The notes under the pieces are model-generated. The model had not been told where the DNA came from, did not search any database, and saw nothing but the letters and a program-made list of their open reading frames with translations. From NCBI GenBank assembly GCA_041591895.1, contig JBFHRE010000110.1:1-7988 (forward strand): 7,988 nucleotides of DNA. Reading direction: 5' to 3'. Within the stretch, counting starts at the first letter, position 1. Every line of letters begins with the position of its first letter. This DNA is from JBFHRE01 sp041591895 (GTDB lineage: Bacteria; Actinomycetota; Acidimicrobiia; Spongiisociales; ZC4RG35). A program made the translations under genes and the position numbers. Positions 1 to 7,776 of this stretch are shown piece after piece.

Positions 1-7
1 CGAGGCC

Positions 8-910
8 TCACCCCCGTTTCAGTTCCTCCAACTCCTCCAGGGTCTTCGGCCAGTCTTCGCCCAACAACCGAGACAGCGAGCGGTCCGCCCAGAGTTTCCC
101 GTCGGACTGACACCCCGGGCAGTAGTTGGTCTCGTTGGACGCGTACACGATTCGCTGCACCGGAGTCCCGCACCGGGGACACGGCTCGCCGAACTTTCCG
201 TGCACTGCCATCTCGGGCTGGAAGGCGGTGACCTTCGTCGGCCAATCGTCACCCACCGCGGCGCGGAGCTTCTCGGTCCAGGCGACCAGCGTCTGCCGGG
301 TGGCGGCGTGTAACCGTTCGATCTCCTCCGGGAGCAGCTGGCGGGTGCGCTTGACCGGTGAGAGTCCGGCCTCCCACAGGATCTCGTCCGAGTAGGAATT
401 CCCGATGCCGCTGAAGATCCGCGGGTCCGTCAGTGCCCGTTTGAGGGTGCGGTTCTCAGCGGTCAAGGCTTCTGAGAAGCTGGCGATGTCGGCGGTGAGC
501 GGTTCGATCCCGCCACGGTCCTCTTGGTCGGCGCTCGCTCCGTCGGGGAAGATCCAGATCCCGGCCCTCTTCTTCGTCCCCTGTTCGGTCAGGATGAGTG
601 TCCCTTCATCGAAGTCCCAGCCCGCCAGCCCAACCTTTCGAGGCACCGGCGCCCCCGGCTTGTCCGTCCATTTGAGACGACCGGCGATCATCAGATGTAC
701 GACGACGTGCAACCCACCTTCGAGTTCCCAGACGATTCGTTTCCCGATCCGACGTAGATCCTCGACCCGGCGTCCCTCGATCGAGGCGAACGGCGGATCG
801 AACGTGCGGAGCACCGCCGGCGAAGCCACTCGAAACCGACGGAGCGTCTCACCCCGGATCCGGCGCTCGAGCGCTTCGAGGTAGACCTCGATGTCGGGAA
901 GTTCGGGCAT
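8..910 (-). CDS. Fpg/Nei-family DNA glycosylase/AP lyase, variant zinc finger
   Basis: This is a 300-residue base-excision-repair glycosylase of the formamidopyrimidine-DNA glycosylase (Fpg/MutM, Nei) family. The family removes oxidised bases and nicks the abasic site by beta,delta-elimination. Visible hallmarks are MPELPD with the Pro2 nucleophile and Glu3, Lys57 in RIGKR, the HLMIAGRL segment (72-79), the GIGNSYSDE helix-two-turn-helix motif near residue 168, and a C-terminal zinc finger with Cys244, 247, 264 and 267 (C-x2-C-x16-C-x2-C). The ATG at 910 is the first possible start, since an in-frame TGA lies just upstream, and PELP must directly follow Met. By motif alignment to E. coli Fpg, the finger arginine near the second Cys pair is replaced by Asn259 (SNETNYC). 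About 30 residues follow the last Cys, where E. coli Fpg ends almost at once. Ala-Ser-Asn-Glu-Thr-Asn-Tyr fingers with such tails form a recognisable Fpg-like subfamily as I remember it, so substrate range may differ from classical 8-oxoG removal. It lies 34 bases downstream of the scramblase-like gene on the same strand and may be cotranscribed with it. Confidence 0.93.
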   Translation of the reverse strand: MPELPDIEVYLEALERRIRGETLRRFRVASPAVLRTFDPPFASIEGRRVEDLRRIGKRIVWELEGGLHVVVHLMIAGRLKWTDKPGAPVPRKVGLAGWDFDEGTLILTEQGTKKRAGIWIFPDGASADQEDRGGIEPLTADIASFSEALTAENRTLKRALTDPRIFSGIGNSYSDEILWEAGLSPVKRTRQLLPEEIERLHAATRQTLVAWTEKLRAAVGDDWPTKVTAFQPEMAVHGKFGEPCPRCGTPVQRIVYASNETNYCPGCQSDGKLWADRSLSRLLGEDWPKTLEELEELKRG

Positions 911-944
911 CGGACTTCATCCACGGGGCGGAAAGGCGGATGGA

Positions 945-1790
945 TCAGTTGAATCCACGTTCGTCCTGCTTGAGAGCGGTGTCGACCGATACGGCAGCCG
1001 CCACCACGAGCGATAGCAGCGGCTGTGGCACGTCGTCGTGAATCTGCACGACGTAGTTGTCCGCGGTCGTGAACATCGTCTTGAGCACTCCCTCGAACGT
1101 CTTGGTGATCCTCGCCACCTCACGACCGGAGGCGTCTTCGATCCGGAAGTTCCACGCCCGCCAGTTCTCCGCCTTGATCGCTCCGACCCGAGTGCTTCCG
1201 GCGAACAGGCCGAAGTTGATCTTGCCGATCACGTTCTCCTGGGCGATCCGACCGATCTCGGCACCGTCGGGACCGGTGACGATGATGCTGGACTTCAGGA
1301 TCTTTCGGGGGCGTGTGAGGGACAGCACGAGCGACCCCTGGCGGTCGCGCAGCTCGTAATGGTGCGTCAAGTACTGGTCGAGGTCCGAGAGGAGACGGAT
1401 CGCCTTCCGCAACGCAGTCTGACCGGTCTGGTTCACGGTTGCGAGCTGGTTTCCCTCGGCGTCGAACACCCCGTACTGGGCCGCCAGCTCGAGCAGCTTG
1501 GCCTTCTGATTGACGACGAGGACGCGCTCGGTGAACACGGTCCCGCCACCCGTCGACACCGCTTCGATACCGGCTCCGGAGTAGCCGCCGCCACTCACCT
1601 GGCGCCTGATCCGGTCGGGGTCGGAACCATCATCGACGGTCAGCGCCGCATCGAAGCGATCTAGAGAGTCGACCGGGTCGATCGCTGTCGACCCCCGATC
1701 GGAGACATGCTCGGTCCATTGTCCTCCGTCCCAATACCGCAACTCGTGACGGCGGGTGGGATCGGGGTACCAGTTGGCATTGCGTTCCAT
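945..1790 (-). CDS. DUF2510-scramblase/LURP-one-like protein
   Basis: This 281-residue protein begins with a DUF2510 module (residues 7-29: WYPDP, then RYWDGGQWTEHV), a short tryptophan-rich domain common in actinobacterial membrane and envelope proteins. An acidic linker and a Gly/Ser-rich stretch (about 55-75) follow. The rest (about 80-281) looks like the phospholipid scramblase/LURP-one (Tubby C-terminal-like) fold: successive beta-strand units (VLVVNQKAKLLEL, YGVFDAEGNQLATV, YELRDRQGSLVLSLTRP, FRIEDASGREVARI) and a closing hydrophobic helix, LLSLVVAAAVSVDTAL, followed by KQDERGF. Known members bind or remodel membranes, but the bacterial role is not established. I chose ATG 1790 because DUF2510 normally sits at the very N-terminus. 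The longer alternatives at 1814 and 1874 add residues that look non-coding and would run into the divergent gene. No good Shine-Dalgarno sequence is seen before 1790; a GGAGG lies 17 bases upstream, too far. It is the first gene of a probable two-gene unit with the glycosylase. Confidence 0.85.
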   Translation of the reverse strand: MERNANWYPDPTRRHELRYWDGGQWTEHVSDRGSTAIDPVDSLDRFDAALTVDDGSDPDRIRRQVSGGGYSGAGIEAVSTGGGTVFTERVLVVNQKAKLLELAAQYGVFDAEGNQLATVNQTGQTALRKAIRLLSDLDQYLTHHYELRDRQGSLVLSLTRPRKILKSSIIVTGPDGAEIGRIAQENVIGKINFGLFAGSTRVGAIKAENWRAWNFRIEDASGREVARITKTFEGVLKTMFTTADNYVVQIHDDVPQPLLSLVVAAAVSVDTALKQDERGFN

Positions 1791-1844
1791 CGTCGAATGA
1801 TGCCAGACCTCCATCGAGAGTGTCCGGCACGGAAGTACGGCACA

Positions 1845-1874
1845 ATATTCGGCGTCCCCGGAGGTGCCTGCCAA
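1845..1874 (-). promoter_or_regulatory. candidate promoter for the scramblase-like gene
   Basis: Reading the minus strand, TTGGCA (1874-1869) and GAATAT (1850-1845) are separated by 18 bases. This resembles a sigma-70 type -35/-10 pair. It would start transcription near 1838, about 48 bases before the chosen ATG at 1790. The spacer 1791-1875 is the only intergenic DNA between the divergent genes, so promoters for both must lie here or inside the coding regions. The match is by eye only. Confidence 0.3.
1860..1865 (+). promoter_or_regulatory. ribosome binding site deciding the rnhA start
   Basis: GGAGGT lies 10 bases before ATG 1876. It overlaps an in-frame GTG at 1864, which therefore cannot be the start served by this site. 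This favours ATG 1876 over GTG 1864; a GTG at 1885 is the remaining alternative. The spacing is slightly long. Confidence 0.55.
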
Positions 1875-1875
1875 G

Positions 1876-2880
1876 ATGCCCGCCGTGAGCCACTCCCCTT
1901 CAGCCCCCGTACGTACGGTCGTCTACACGGATGGGGCATGTTCCGGCAACCCCGGCCCGGGCGGCTGGGCATGGGTGGTCCCGGAGGGCAAACACGGCTC
2001 CGGTGGCGAGCCGCACACAACCAACCAGAGGATGGAGCTCACCGCCGCTCTCGAGGCAATCCGTGCTCTCGATGGTCCGCTCGACATCGTGAGCGACTCC
2101 ACCTACCTGGTGAACTGCTTTCGCGACCGCTGGTGGGAAGGCTGGTTGCGAAGGGGATGGGTCAACAGCCAGAAGAAGCCGGTGGCGAACCGAGATCTCT
2201 GGGAACCGATCATCGACGCCTATCGCAACGGCGACATCACATTCCGCTGGGTGAAGGGTCACTCGGGAAACCGATGGAACGACGAAGCCGACCGGTTGGC
2301 GGTGACCGAGGTCGAAAGACTGTCTCGCACCGCGAGTCCGGCCGCCGATCCCGCAGCAAGCCCAAGCGACGGGCTGCCTCCGGGCCATCGGATCTGGGTT
2401 GGCGGCCATCGAAGCCAGGATCTGGGCGGGTTCGTGGAGAACCCCATCACCGACCGGGTCCGCAGCAAGCTCACTCACATCCTCACGGCCAAATCGGAGA
2501 TGCATCCCGACCTGAACGTCGTGACCGGACTGACCCTCGGGGCCGAAACGATCGGAGCCGAGATCGCTGCCCAACTCGGCATCCCCTATGGTGTGGTTCT
2601 GGCGTTTCCCGACTTCGATGCGGCTTGGCCCGTACAGACCCGCCGGCATTTCCGCGACCTGCTGGCGGGTGCCGCCGCAGTCGTGACCCGGCAAAGCCAA
2701 ACGCCGGCCTCCAGGCCGCAGATGGCGGCTGCCATGACCCGCCGGGACGGATGGGTACGGAAAGCGGTGCATGAGGCTGTGATCGTCTGGAACGGGGAAT
2801 CGGGTCCGATCCAGAAGACCGTCGAGGGGTTCCGTCAGTCGCTGGGCGAAGAGAACGTCTGGGTGGTCGATCCCGCCTGA
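1876..2880 (+). CDS. rnhA: Ribonuclease HI fused to a C-terminal SLOG/YpsA-like domain
   Basis: This is a 334-residue two-domain protein. Residues 13-145 are a complete RNase HI, which cuts the RNA strand of RNA:DNA hybrids (R-loops, primers). It has the full metal-binding set: Asp19 (YTDGACSGNPGPGGWA), Glu54 (NQRMEL), Asp74 (SDSTYLVN), His129 (WVKGHSG) and Asp139 (NDEADRLA). His129 and Asp139 are spaced as in E. coli His124/Asp134. A basic Trp-rich segment (W86-W95, then KKP) matches the substrate-binding handle. After an Ala/Pro/Ser linker (150-170) comes a second domain (171-334) with the layout of YpsA/DUF1273 SLOG proteins: a strand ending GGHRSQDLGG, a helix, VVTGLTLGAETIGAEIA (215-231), a strand leading to VVLAFPDFDAAWP, a segment like the ASLTHRP region of B. 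subtilis YpsA, and a final strand VWVVDP. SLOG domains bind nucleotide-derived ligands. Actinobacterial RNase HI with a different C-terminal partner is known (M. tuberculosis Rv2228c, fused to a CobC-like phosphatase). The RNase HI call is nearly certain; the SLOG call is from motif order. The 3' end overlaps the convergent peptidase gene. Confidence 0.93.
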   Translation: MPAVSHSPSAPVRTVVYTDGACSGNPGPGGWAWVVPEGKHGSGGEPHTTNQRMELTAALEAIRALDGPLDIVSDSTYLVNCFRDRWWEGWLRRGWVNSQKKPVANRDLWEPIIDAYRNGDITFRWVKGHSGNRWNDEADRLAVTEVERLSRTASPAADPAASPSDGLPPGHRIWVGGHRSQDLGGFVENPITDRVRSKLTHILTAKSEMHPDLNVVTGLTLGAETIGAEIAAQLGIPYGVVLAFPDFDAAWPVQTRRHFRDLLAGAAAVVTRQSQTPASRPQMAAAMTRRDGWVRKAVHEAVIVWNGESGPIQKTVEGFRQSLGEENVWVVDPA

Positions 2881-4793
2881 CGCCGCCGCCACACGAGCCC
2901 AAACCCTGCGCCGGCGACCAGGGCAGCTCCCCCGAATGCCGCGGCGGCGCGGTTCGCACCATCGTCGTCGGCCCGATCGAGCACGGCAATGACGGCACCC
3001 GCAGAACGTTCGGCCTGCTCCATGTCGTTCGCCTCGAACGCGACCCCGGCCTGGTCGAGATCGTCGGTGACATCCACTCCAACCAGACCGATTCTCTCCA
3101 TGAGGGTTCGGGGCTGGTTGAAGCGCCCGTGCGCTGCGGCCACCGCATCCAACGCCATCTCCTGGGAACGCATCTTCACCGCGACCTCGTTGAGCGTTTC
3201 TGACGACTCGAACGACCGTTCGAGATCCGGCTCGTCCAATTCCAGACTCGCCGCCAGTGCGTCGATCTCGTCCCGCAGTTCCAACAGGGCGGTCGCCTGA
3301 GCGATCGCCGTCCGGGCCGCCGCGAAATCCCAGTCGCTCATCGGCCGGCGGATGGCCATCGGCAGCGACCAATCTCCGGCCAGCGACTCGATCTGGCCGT
3401 ACTCGAGACGCGCCACAGCCCGATCGTCCAGCGTCTCCTCCTCGAGCCTGGTGACGACGTACTCTCGGAATATCTCCTCGGCCCGCTCCGATCCCCCGAC
3501 TTCCTGGAGGAGATCGAGGTACCGCCGCCAATCGTCTTCGGGCTCGACCGATTCCACTTCGCCGTCACCTTGATACGCGATCTCGTCGGATAGAGCGGCC
3601 GCGATCACAGCCGCCATCCCTTCGGTGCCGATCTCGGCCACCAACTCGTGAGTCACGAGCCAGGACGCCTCGTAGCCGTAGAACTCCTCATCCCCAACGC
3701 CCTCGCGATCGAACCGCGGCACCTCCCACCGGTTGAGTGCCTGTTTCCCCTCCGGACCGACGCTCCGGGGCGGATTGGGGCCGGCAAGCCCCGAGTCCAG
3801 CCGGGCCTGGAGGGCGAATTCCTCGGCGAGGCCCTCGTTGATCCAGCGGGCGTCGAACAAGGACGTGTTGAACCAGACGTGGGCAGCCTCATGCAGGATC
3901 ACGTGGGCATCGAGTTCCTCGCCGACCTCGATTCGCCCGGCGTCAGGGAGATACCAGCCGGCATAGCCGTAGATAGTCGGGGTGTAGGACTCGACGACCT
4001 CGATTCGCCGATCCGGCCAGGGTTGGCCGATCATCTCGACCAGACGCGGGAACGAGCTGCGAACCGTCGAGTCCATGAACGCAGACCATTCCTCGTCTCC
4101 CGGCCACCGCCGCACCTCGACTGCACCGGAGTCGAAGGGGATGATGCTCGACTCGAGCTTGTCGTCGATCCGGGCCGACACCGCCAGATACCACTCGTCG
4201 GGATTCTCGATTCCGCCAACTCCCAGCTGAAACCCGTCGGGTCCCTCCTCGACGAACGCCGGACCGCCGATCCATTCGACCTCGTAGTCCGACGGCACCC
4301 TCACGGCCACCGAGGAGCGTCCGGGATCTCCGTAGGCCCAGGCCACGAACCATGCATATGCCTCGTTGACCCTGATCTGCGCCTCCGATCGCGGCTCCGA
4401 GCCTCTGAGGTCGAAGGTCAGACTGATCTCCTGGCGTTGGGAGTACAGCAACAATGAGGGGAGATCGATGGTCACGGCCATCAGTTGGTCGGACACCGGC
4501 TCCGTCGAGACCGCCAGTCTGCGACCGGTCGCACTCGTGGCGCGGATGTTCGCGGCAGCCGCCGGGAGCGGCAAGGAGACCTTGTCGAAGAAGTACTGGA
4601 ATGTCACACCTGCCTCCTCGCGGTCAGGCAGGGTGTTCGTGAGACTCATCTGGACTTCGACTGCGACCGCGTCGGGTCCAAGTGTGTACACGGTGTTGGC
4701 CGCGACCAGCAGGCCGTGCTCGGTGGCACTCGCCGGCATCCCGGGCAACACCGCCAGGGCCGCGATCAGCCCCACGATGGTCAGGTGTCTCAC
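2835..4793 (-). CDS. Secreted, membrane-anchored M1-like zinc metallopeptidase (gluzincin)
   Basis: This is a 652-residue predicted exported peptidase. An N-terminal Sec signal peptide is plain: R2-H3, a hydrophobic core LTIVGLIAALAVLP and a PASA|TE cleavage site after Ala23. A beta-rich region follows, like the N-terminal domain of M1 aminopeptidases. The catalytic site is His301-Glu302-x-x-His305 (HEAAHVWF), with Asn319-Glu320-Gly (WINEGLAEEFA) as the probable third ligand. A helical C-terminal region leads to one transmembrane segment (about 616-635: AAAAFGGAALVAGAGFGLVW) followed by RRRQ and a short cytoplasmic tail. It should therefore act outside the membrane, tethered at its C-terminus. 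The ligand spacing is HExxH-x14-E rather than the classical x18. GTG 4793 is chosen because it puts the signal peptide at the N-terminus and because ATGs further upstream (4886, 4898) run into the divergent ettA start; TTG 4802 is possible. No Shine-Dalgarno sequence is seen and translation may be leaderless. The substrate is unknown. The last 14 codons and stop overlap the end of the RNase H gene. Confidence 0.85.
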   Translation of the reverse strand: MRHLTIVGLIAALAVLPGMPASATEHGLLVAANTVYTLGPDAVAVEVQMSLTNTLPDREEAGVTFQYFFDKVSLPLPAAAANIRATSATGRRLAVSTEPVSDQLMAVTIDLPSLLLYSQRQEISLTFDLRGSEPRSEAQIRVNEAYAWFVAWAYGDPGRSSVAVRVPSDYEVEWIGGPAFVEEGPDGFQLGVGGIENPDEWYLAVSARIDDKLESSIIPFDSGAVEVRRWPGDEEWSAFMDSTVRSSFPRLVEMIGQPWPDRRIEVVESYTPTIYGYAGWYLPDAGRIEVGEELDAHVILHEAAHVWFNTSLFDARWINEGLAEEFALQARLDSGLAGPNPPRSVGPEGKQALNRWEVPRFDREGVGDEEFYGYEASWLVTHELVAEIGTEGMAAVIAAALSDEIAYQGDGEVESVEPEDDWRRYLDLLQEVGGSERAEEIFREYVVTRLEEETLDDRAVARLEYGQIESLAGDWSLPMAIRRPMSDWDFAAARTAIAQATALLELRDEIDALAASLELDEPDLERSFESSETLNEVAVKMRSQEMALDAVAAAHGRFNQPRTLMERIGLVGVDVTDDLDQAGVAFEANDMEQAERSAGAVIAVLDRADDDGANRAAAAFGGAALVAGAGFGLVWRRRQAGSTTQTFSSPSD

Positions 4794-4812
4794 CCGGGAC
4801 AATGTACCCGGG
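4793..4812 (-). promoter_or_regulatory. candidate -10 box within an operator-like dyad at the peptidase start
   Basis: On the minus strand TACATT (4806-4801) lies seven bases before GTG 4793. This is the distance expected when transcription starts at or next to the start codon (leaderless mRNA, common in actinobacteria). The box sits inside a near-dyad: CCCGGG-ACA (4793-4801), A, then TGT-A-CCCGGG (4803-4812). The two arms match except for one extra base. A third ACCCGG copy lies at 4814-4819. A bound regulator would cover the -10 box and the start codon. No convincing -35 is visible. Confidence 0.3.
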
Positions 4813-4867
4813 GACCCGGCAAAGCCCAGGACATCGCCCCTCCGACATGGAACGCAGGAGGCCTGGC

Positions 4868-4873
4868 TAGCCT
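4868..4873 (+). promoter_or_regulatory. weak candidate -10 box for ettA
   Basis: TAGCCT fits TAnnnT and ends 11 bases before ATG 4885, so transcription would begin only a few bases before the start codon. A GGAGG at 4857-4861 is too far upstream to serve as a ribosome binding site for this ATG, which fits a leaderless or near-leaderless message. There is no clear -35, so confidence is low. Confidence 0.2.
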
Positions 4874-4884
4874 CGGTGTCACCC

Positions 4885-6561
<1,677 letters not shown>

Positions 6562-6562
6562 C

Positions 6563-7762
6563 GTGCCCGAGGCGTTCGTCGTCGACTACGTACGCACTCC
6601 GATCGGCAGGTATGGGGGTGCGCTGGCCTCGGTTCGGACCGATGACCTGGCGGCGGTGCCCATCCGCTCTCTGAGGGAGCGATACGACCTCGACTGGACC
6701 GAACTCGACGATGTCTACTTCGGCTCCACCAACCAGGCGGGCGAGGACAACCGCAATGTGGCGCGAATGGCGCTGCTCCTTGCCGGTCTTCCCGAGTCGG
6801 TGGCAGGGTCGACGGTCAACCGACTCTGCGGCTCGGGCATGGAGGCCGTGGTCCAGGCCGCCCGGGCGATCAGACTCGGAGAGGCCGAACTGATCATTGC
6901 CGGTGGAGTCGAGTCGATGTCCCGAGCCCCGTTTGTCATCCCCAAGTCAGAGTCTGCCTATCCGACCACAGCCGAGATCGTGAGCACCACGCTCGGCTGG
7001 CGGTTGATCAACCCGTGGATGGAGCAAGCCGGTCACACCGATCCGTTGGGCATCACAGCCGAGAACGTCGCCGAGGAGTTCTCGATTTCTCGGGACGACC
7101 AGGACGCCTTCGCCGTGCGCAGTCAGGAGCGAGCCGCAGCTGCGGTCAAGGCCGCCAGGCTGGCCGAGGAGATCGTCCCGGTGACCGTCACGGGCAGTCG
7201 CAGCGATGTGACGGTCGATCTCGATGAGCATCCCCGACCCGGGACCGACCTCGAGGCCCTCTCCCGCCTTCGGCCTGCCTTTCGAGAGGACGGCACCGTG
7301 ACCGCCGGCAACAGCTCCGGGATCAACGACGGGGCCGCCGCTCTGCTCGTGGCGTCGGAGTCGGCGGTCGAGCGGTTCGACCTCGAGCCACTGGTGCGAG
7401 TGGTCGCGGCAGCTACCGCCGGTGTGCCACCGAGGATCATGGGCATCGGACCCATCCCGGCCACCAGAAAGCTGATGGTGAGAACCGGATCCACCGTGGA
7501 CCAGATGGACGTGATCGAGCTCAACGAGGCATTCGCCTCTCAGGCACTCGCCTGCCTGAGAGCGCTAGGCGTGGCCGACGACGCCGAGCACGTGAACCCC
7601 AACGGCGGTGCGATCGCCCTCGGCCATCCCACCGGGATGTCAGGTGCGAGACTCACGGGAACCGCGGCCCGGGAGCTCGTCCGCAGAAGAGGCTCGAAAG
7701 CGCTCGCCACGATGTGCATCGGGGTCGGCCAGGGGATCGCCATCCAACTCGAGAGCGTCTGA
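6563..7762 (+). CDS. Thiolase (acetyl-CoA C-acyltransferase), PcaF/PaaJ-like
   Basis: This is a full-length 399-residue thiolase, which cleaves 3-oxoacyl-CoA with CoA or runs the reverse Claisen condensation. The catalytic residues are all present: Cys89 in NRLCGSGMEAV (nucleophile), the ELNEAFASQ motif, His355 in NPNGGAIALGHPTGMSGAR, and Cys385 in MCIGVGQG. The start VPEAFVVDYVRTPIGRYGGAL, and especially NQAGEDNRNVARMALLLAGLPES and AGGVESMSRAPFV, closely resemble the PcaF/PaaJ clade. That clade splits 3-oxoadipyl-CoA into succinyl-CoA and acetyl-CoA in aromatic-compound breakdown. No other aromatic-pathway genes are visible here, so a general beta-oxidation or acetoacetyl-CoA thiolase remains possible. 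The GTG start is set by the AGGAG five bases upstream and by the family's usual N-terminus. It is spaced one base from ettA. It ends 11 bases from the stop of a convergent second thiolase. The enzyme should be cytoplasmic and tetrameric like its family. Confidence 0.93.
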   Translation: MPEAFVVDYVRTPIGRYGGALASVRTDDLAAVPIRSLRERYDLDWTELDDVYFGSTNQAGEDNRNVARMALLLAGLPESVAGSTVNRLCGSGMEAVVQAARAIRLGEAELIIAGGVESMSRAPFVIPKSESAYPTTAEIVSTTLGWRLINPWMEQAGHTDPLGITAENVAEEFSISRDDQDAFAVRSQERAAAAVKAARLAEEIVPVTVTGSRSDVTVDLDEHPRPGTDLEALSRLRPAFREDGTVTAGNSSGINDGAAALLVASESAVERFDLEPLVRVVAAATAGVPPRIMGIGPIPATRKLMVRTGSTVDQMDVIELNEAFASQALACLRALGVADDAEHVNPNGGAIALGHPTGMSGARLTGTAARELVRRRGSKALATMCIGVGQGIAIQLESV

Positions 7763-7776
7763 GCGAGTCTCGCTCA
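7760..7776. terminator. perfect palindrome spanning both convergent stop codons; possible bidirectional terminator
   Basis: TGAGCGAG-T-CTCGCTCA is a perfect 17-base palindrome: eight complementary base pairs around a central T, so at least a six-pair stem with a five-base loop in RNA. Its left end is the TGA stop of the plus-strand thiolase, and its right end is the TGA stop (TCA on the plus strand) of the minus-strand thiolase. No U-tract follows on either side. Actinobacterial hairpin terminators often lack one, but termination here is an inference. Confidence 0.45.

Noticed and set aside
405..884. Plus-strand open frames opposite the DNA glycosylase and the scramblase-like gene (405-884 and 1038-1664)
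   Set aside because: They have no domain motifs and a composition that mirrors the real minus-strand genes. They are shadows.
1900..3531. Long minus-strand open frame (about 543 codons) opposite the RNase H gene and the peptidase 3' half
   Set aside because: It has no recognisable domain, is rich in Arg, Gly and Pro, and lies antisense or out of frame to two well-supported genes. It is a typical shadow frame in high-G+C DNA.
4857..4861. GGAGG as a ribosome binding site for ettA
   Set aside because: It ends more than 20 bases before ATG 4885, too far to position a ribosome there, and no better-spaced start codon in that frame gives an EttA N-terminus.
4366..4884. Possible 173-residue N-terminal extension of ettA
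   Set aside because: The frame is open but antisense to the peptidase N-terminal half. EttA normally starts at the motif seen at 4885, and the resulting length of 558 residues matches the family.
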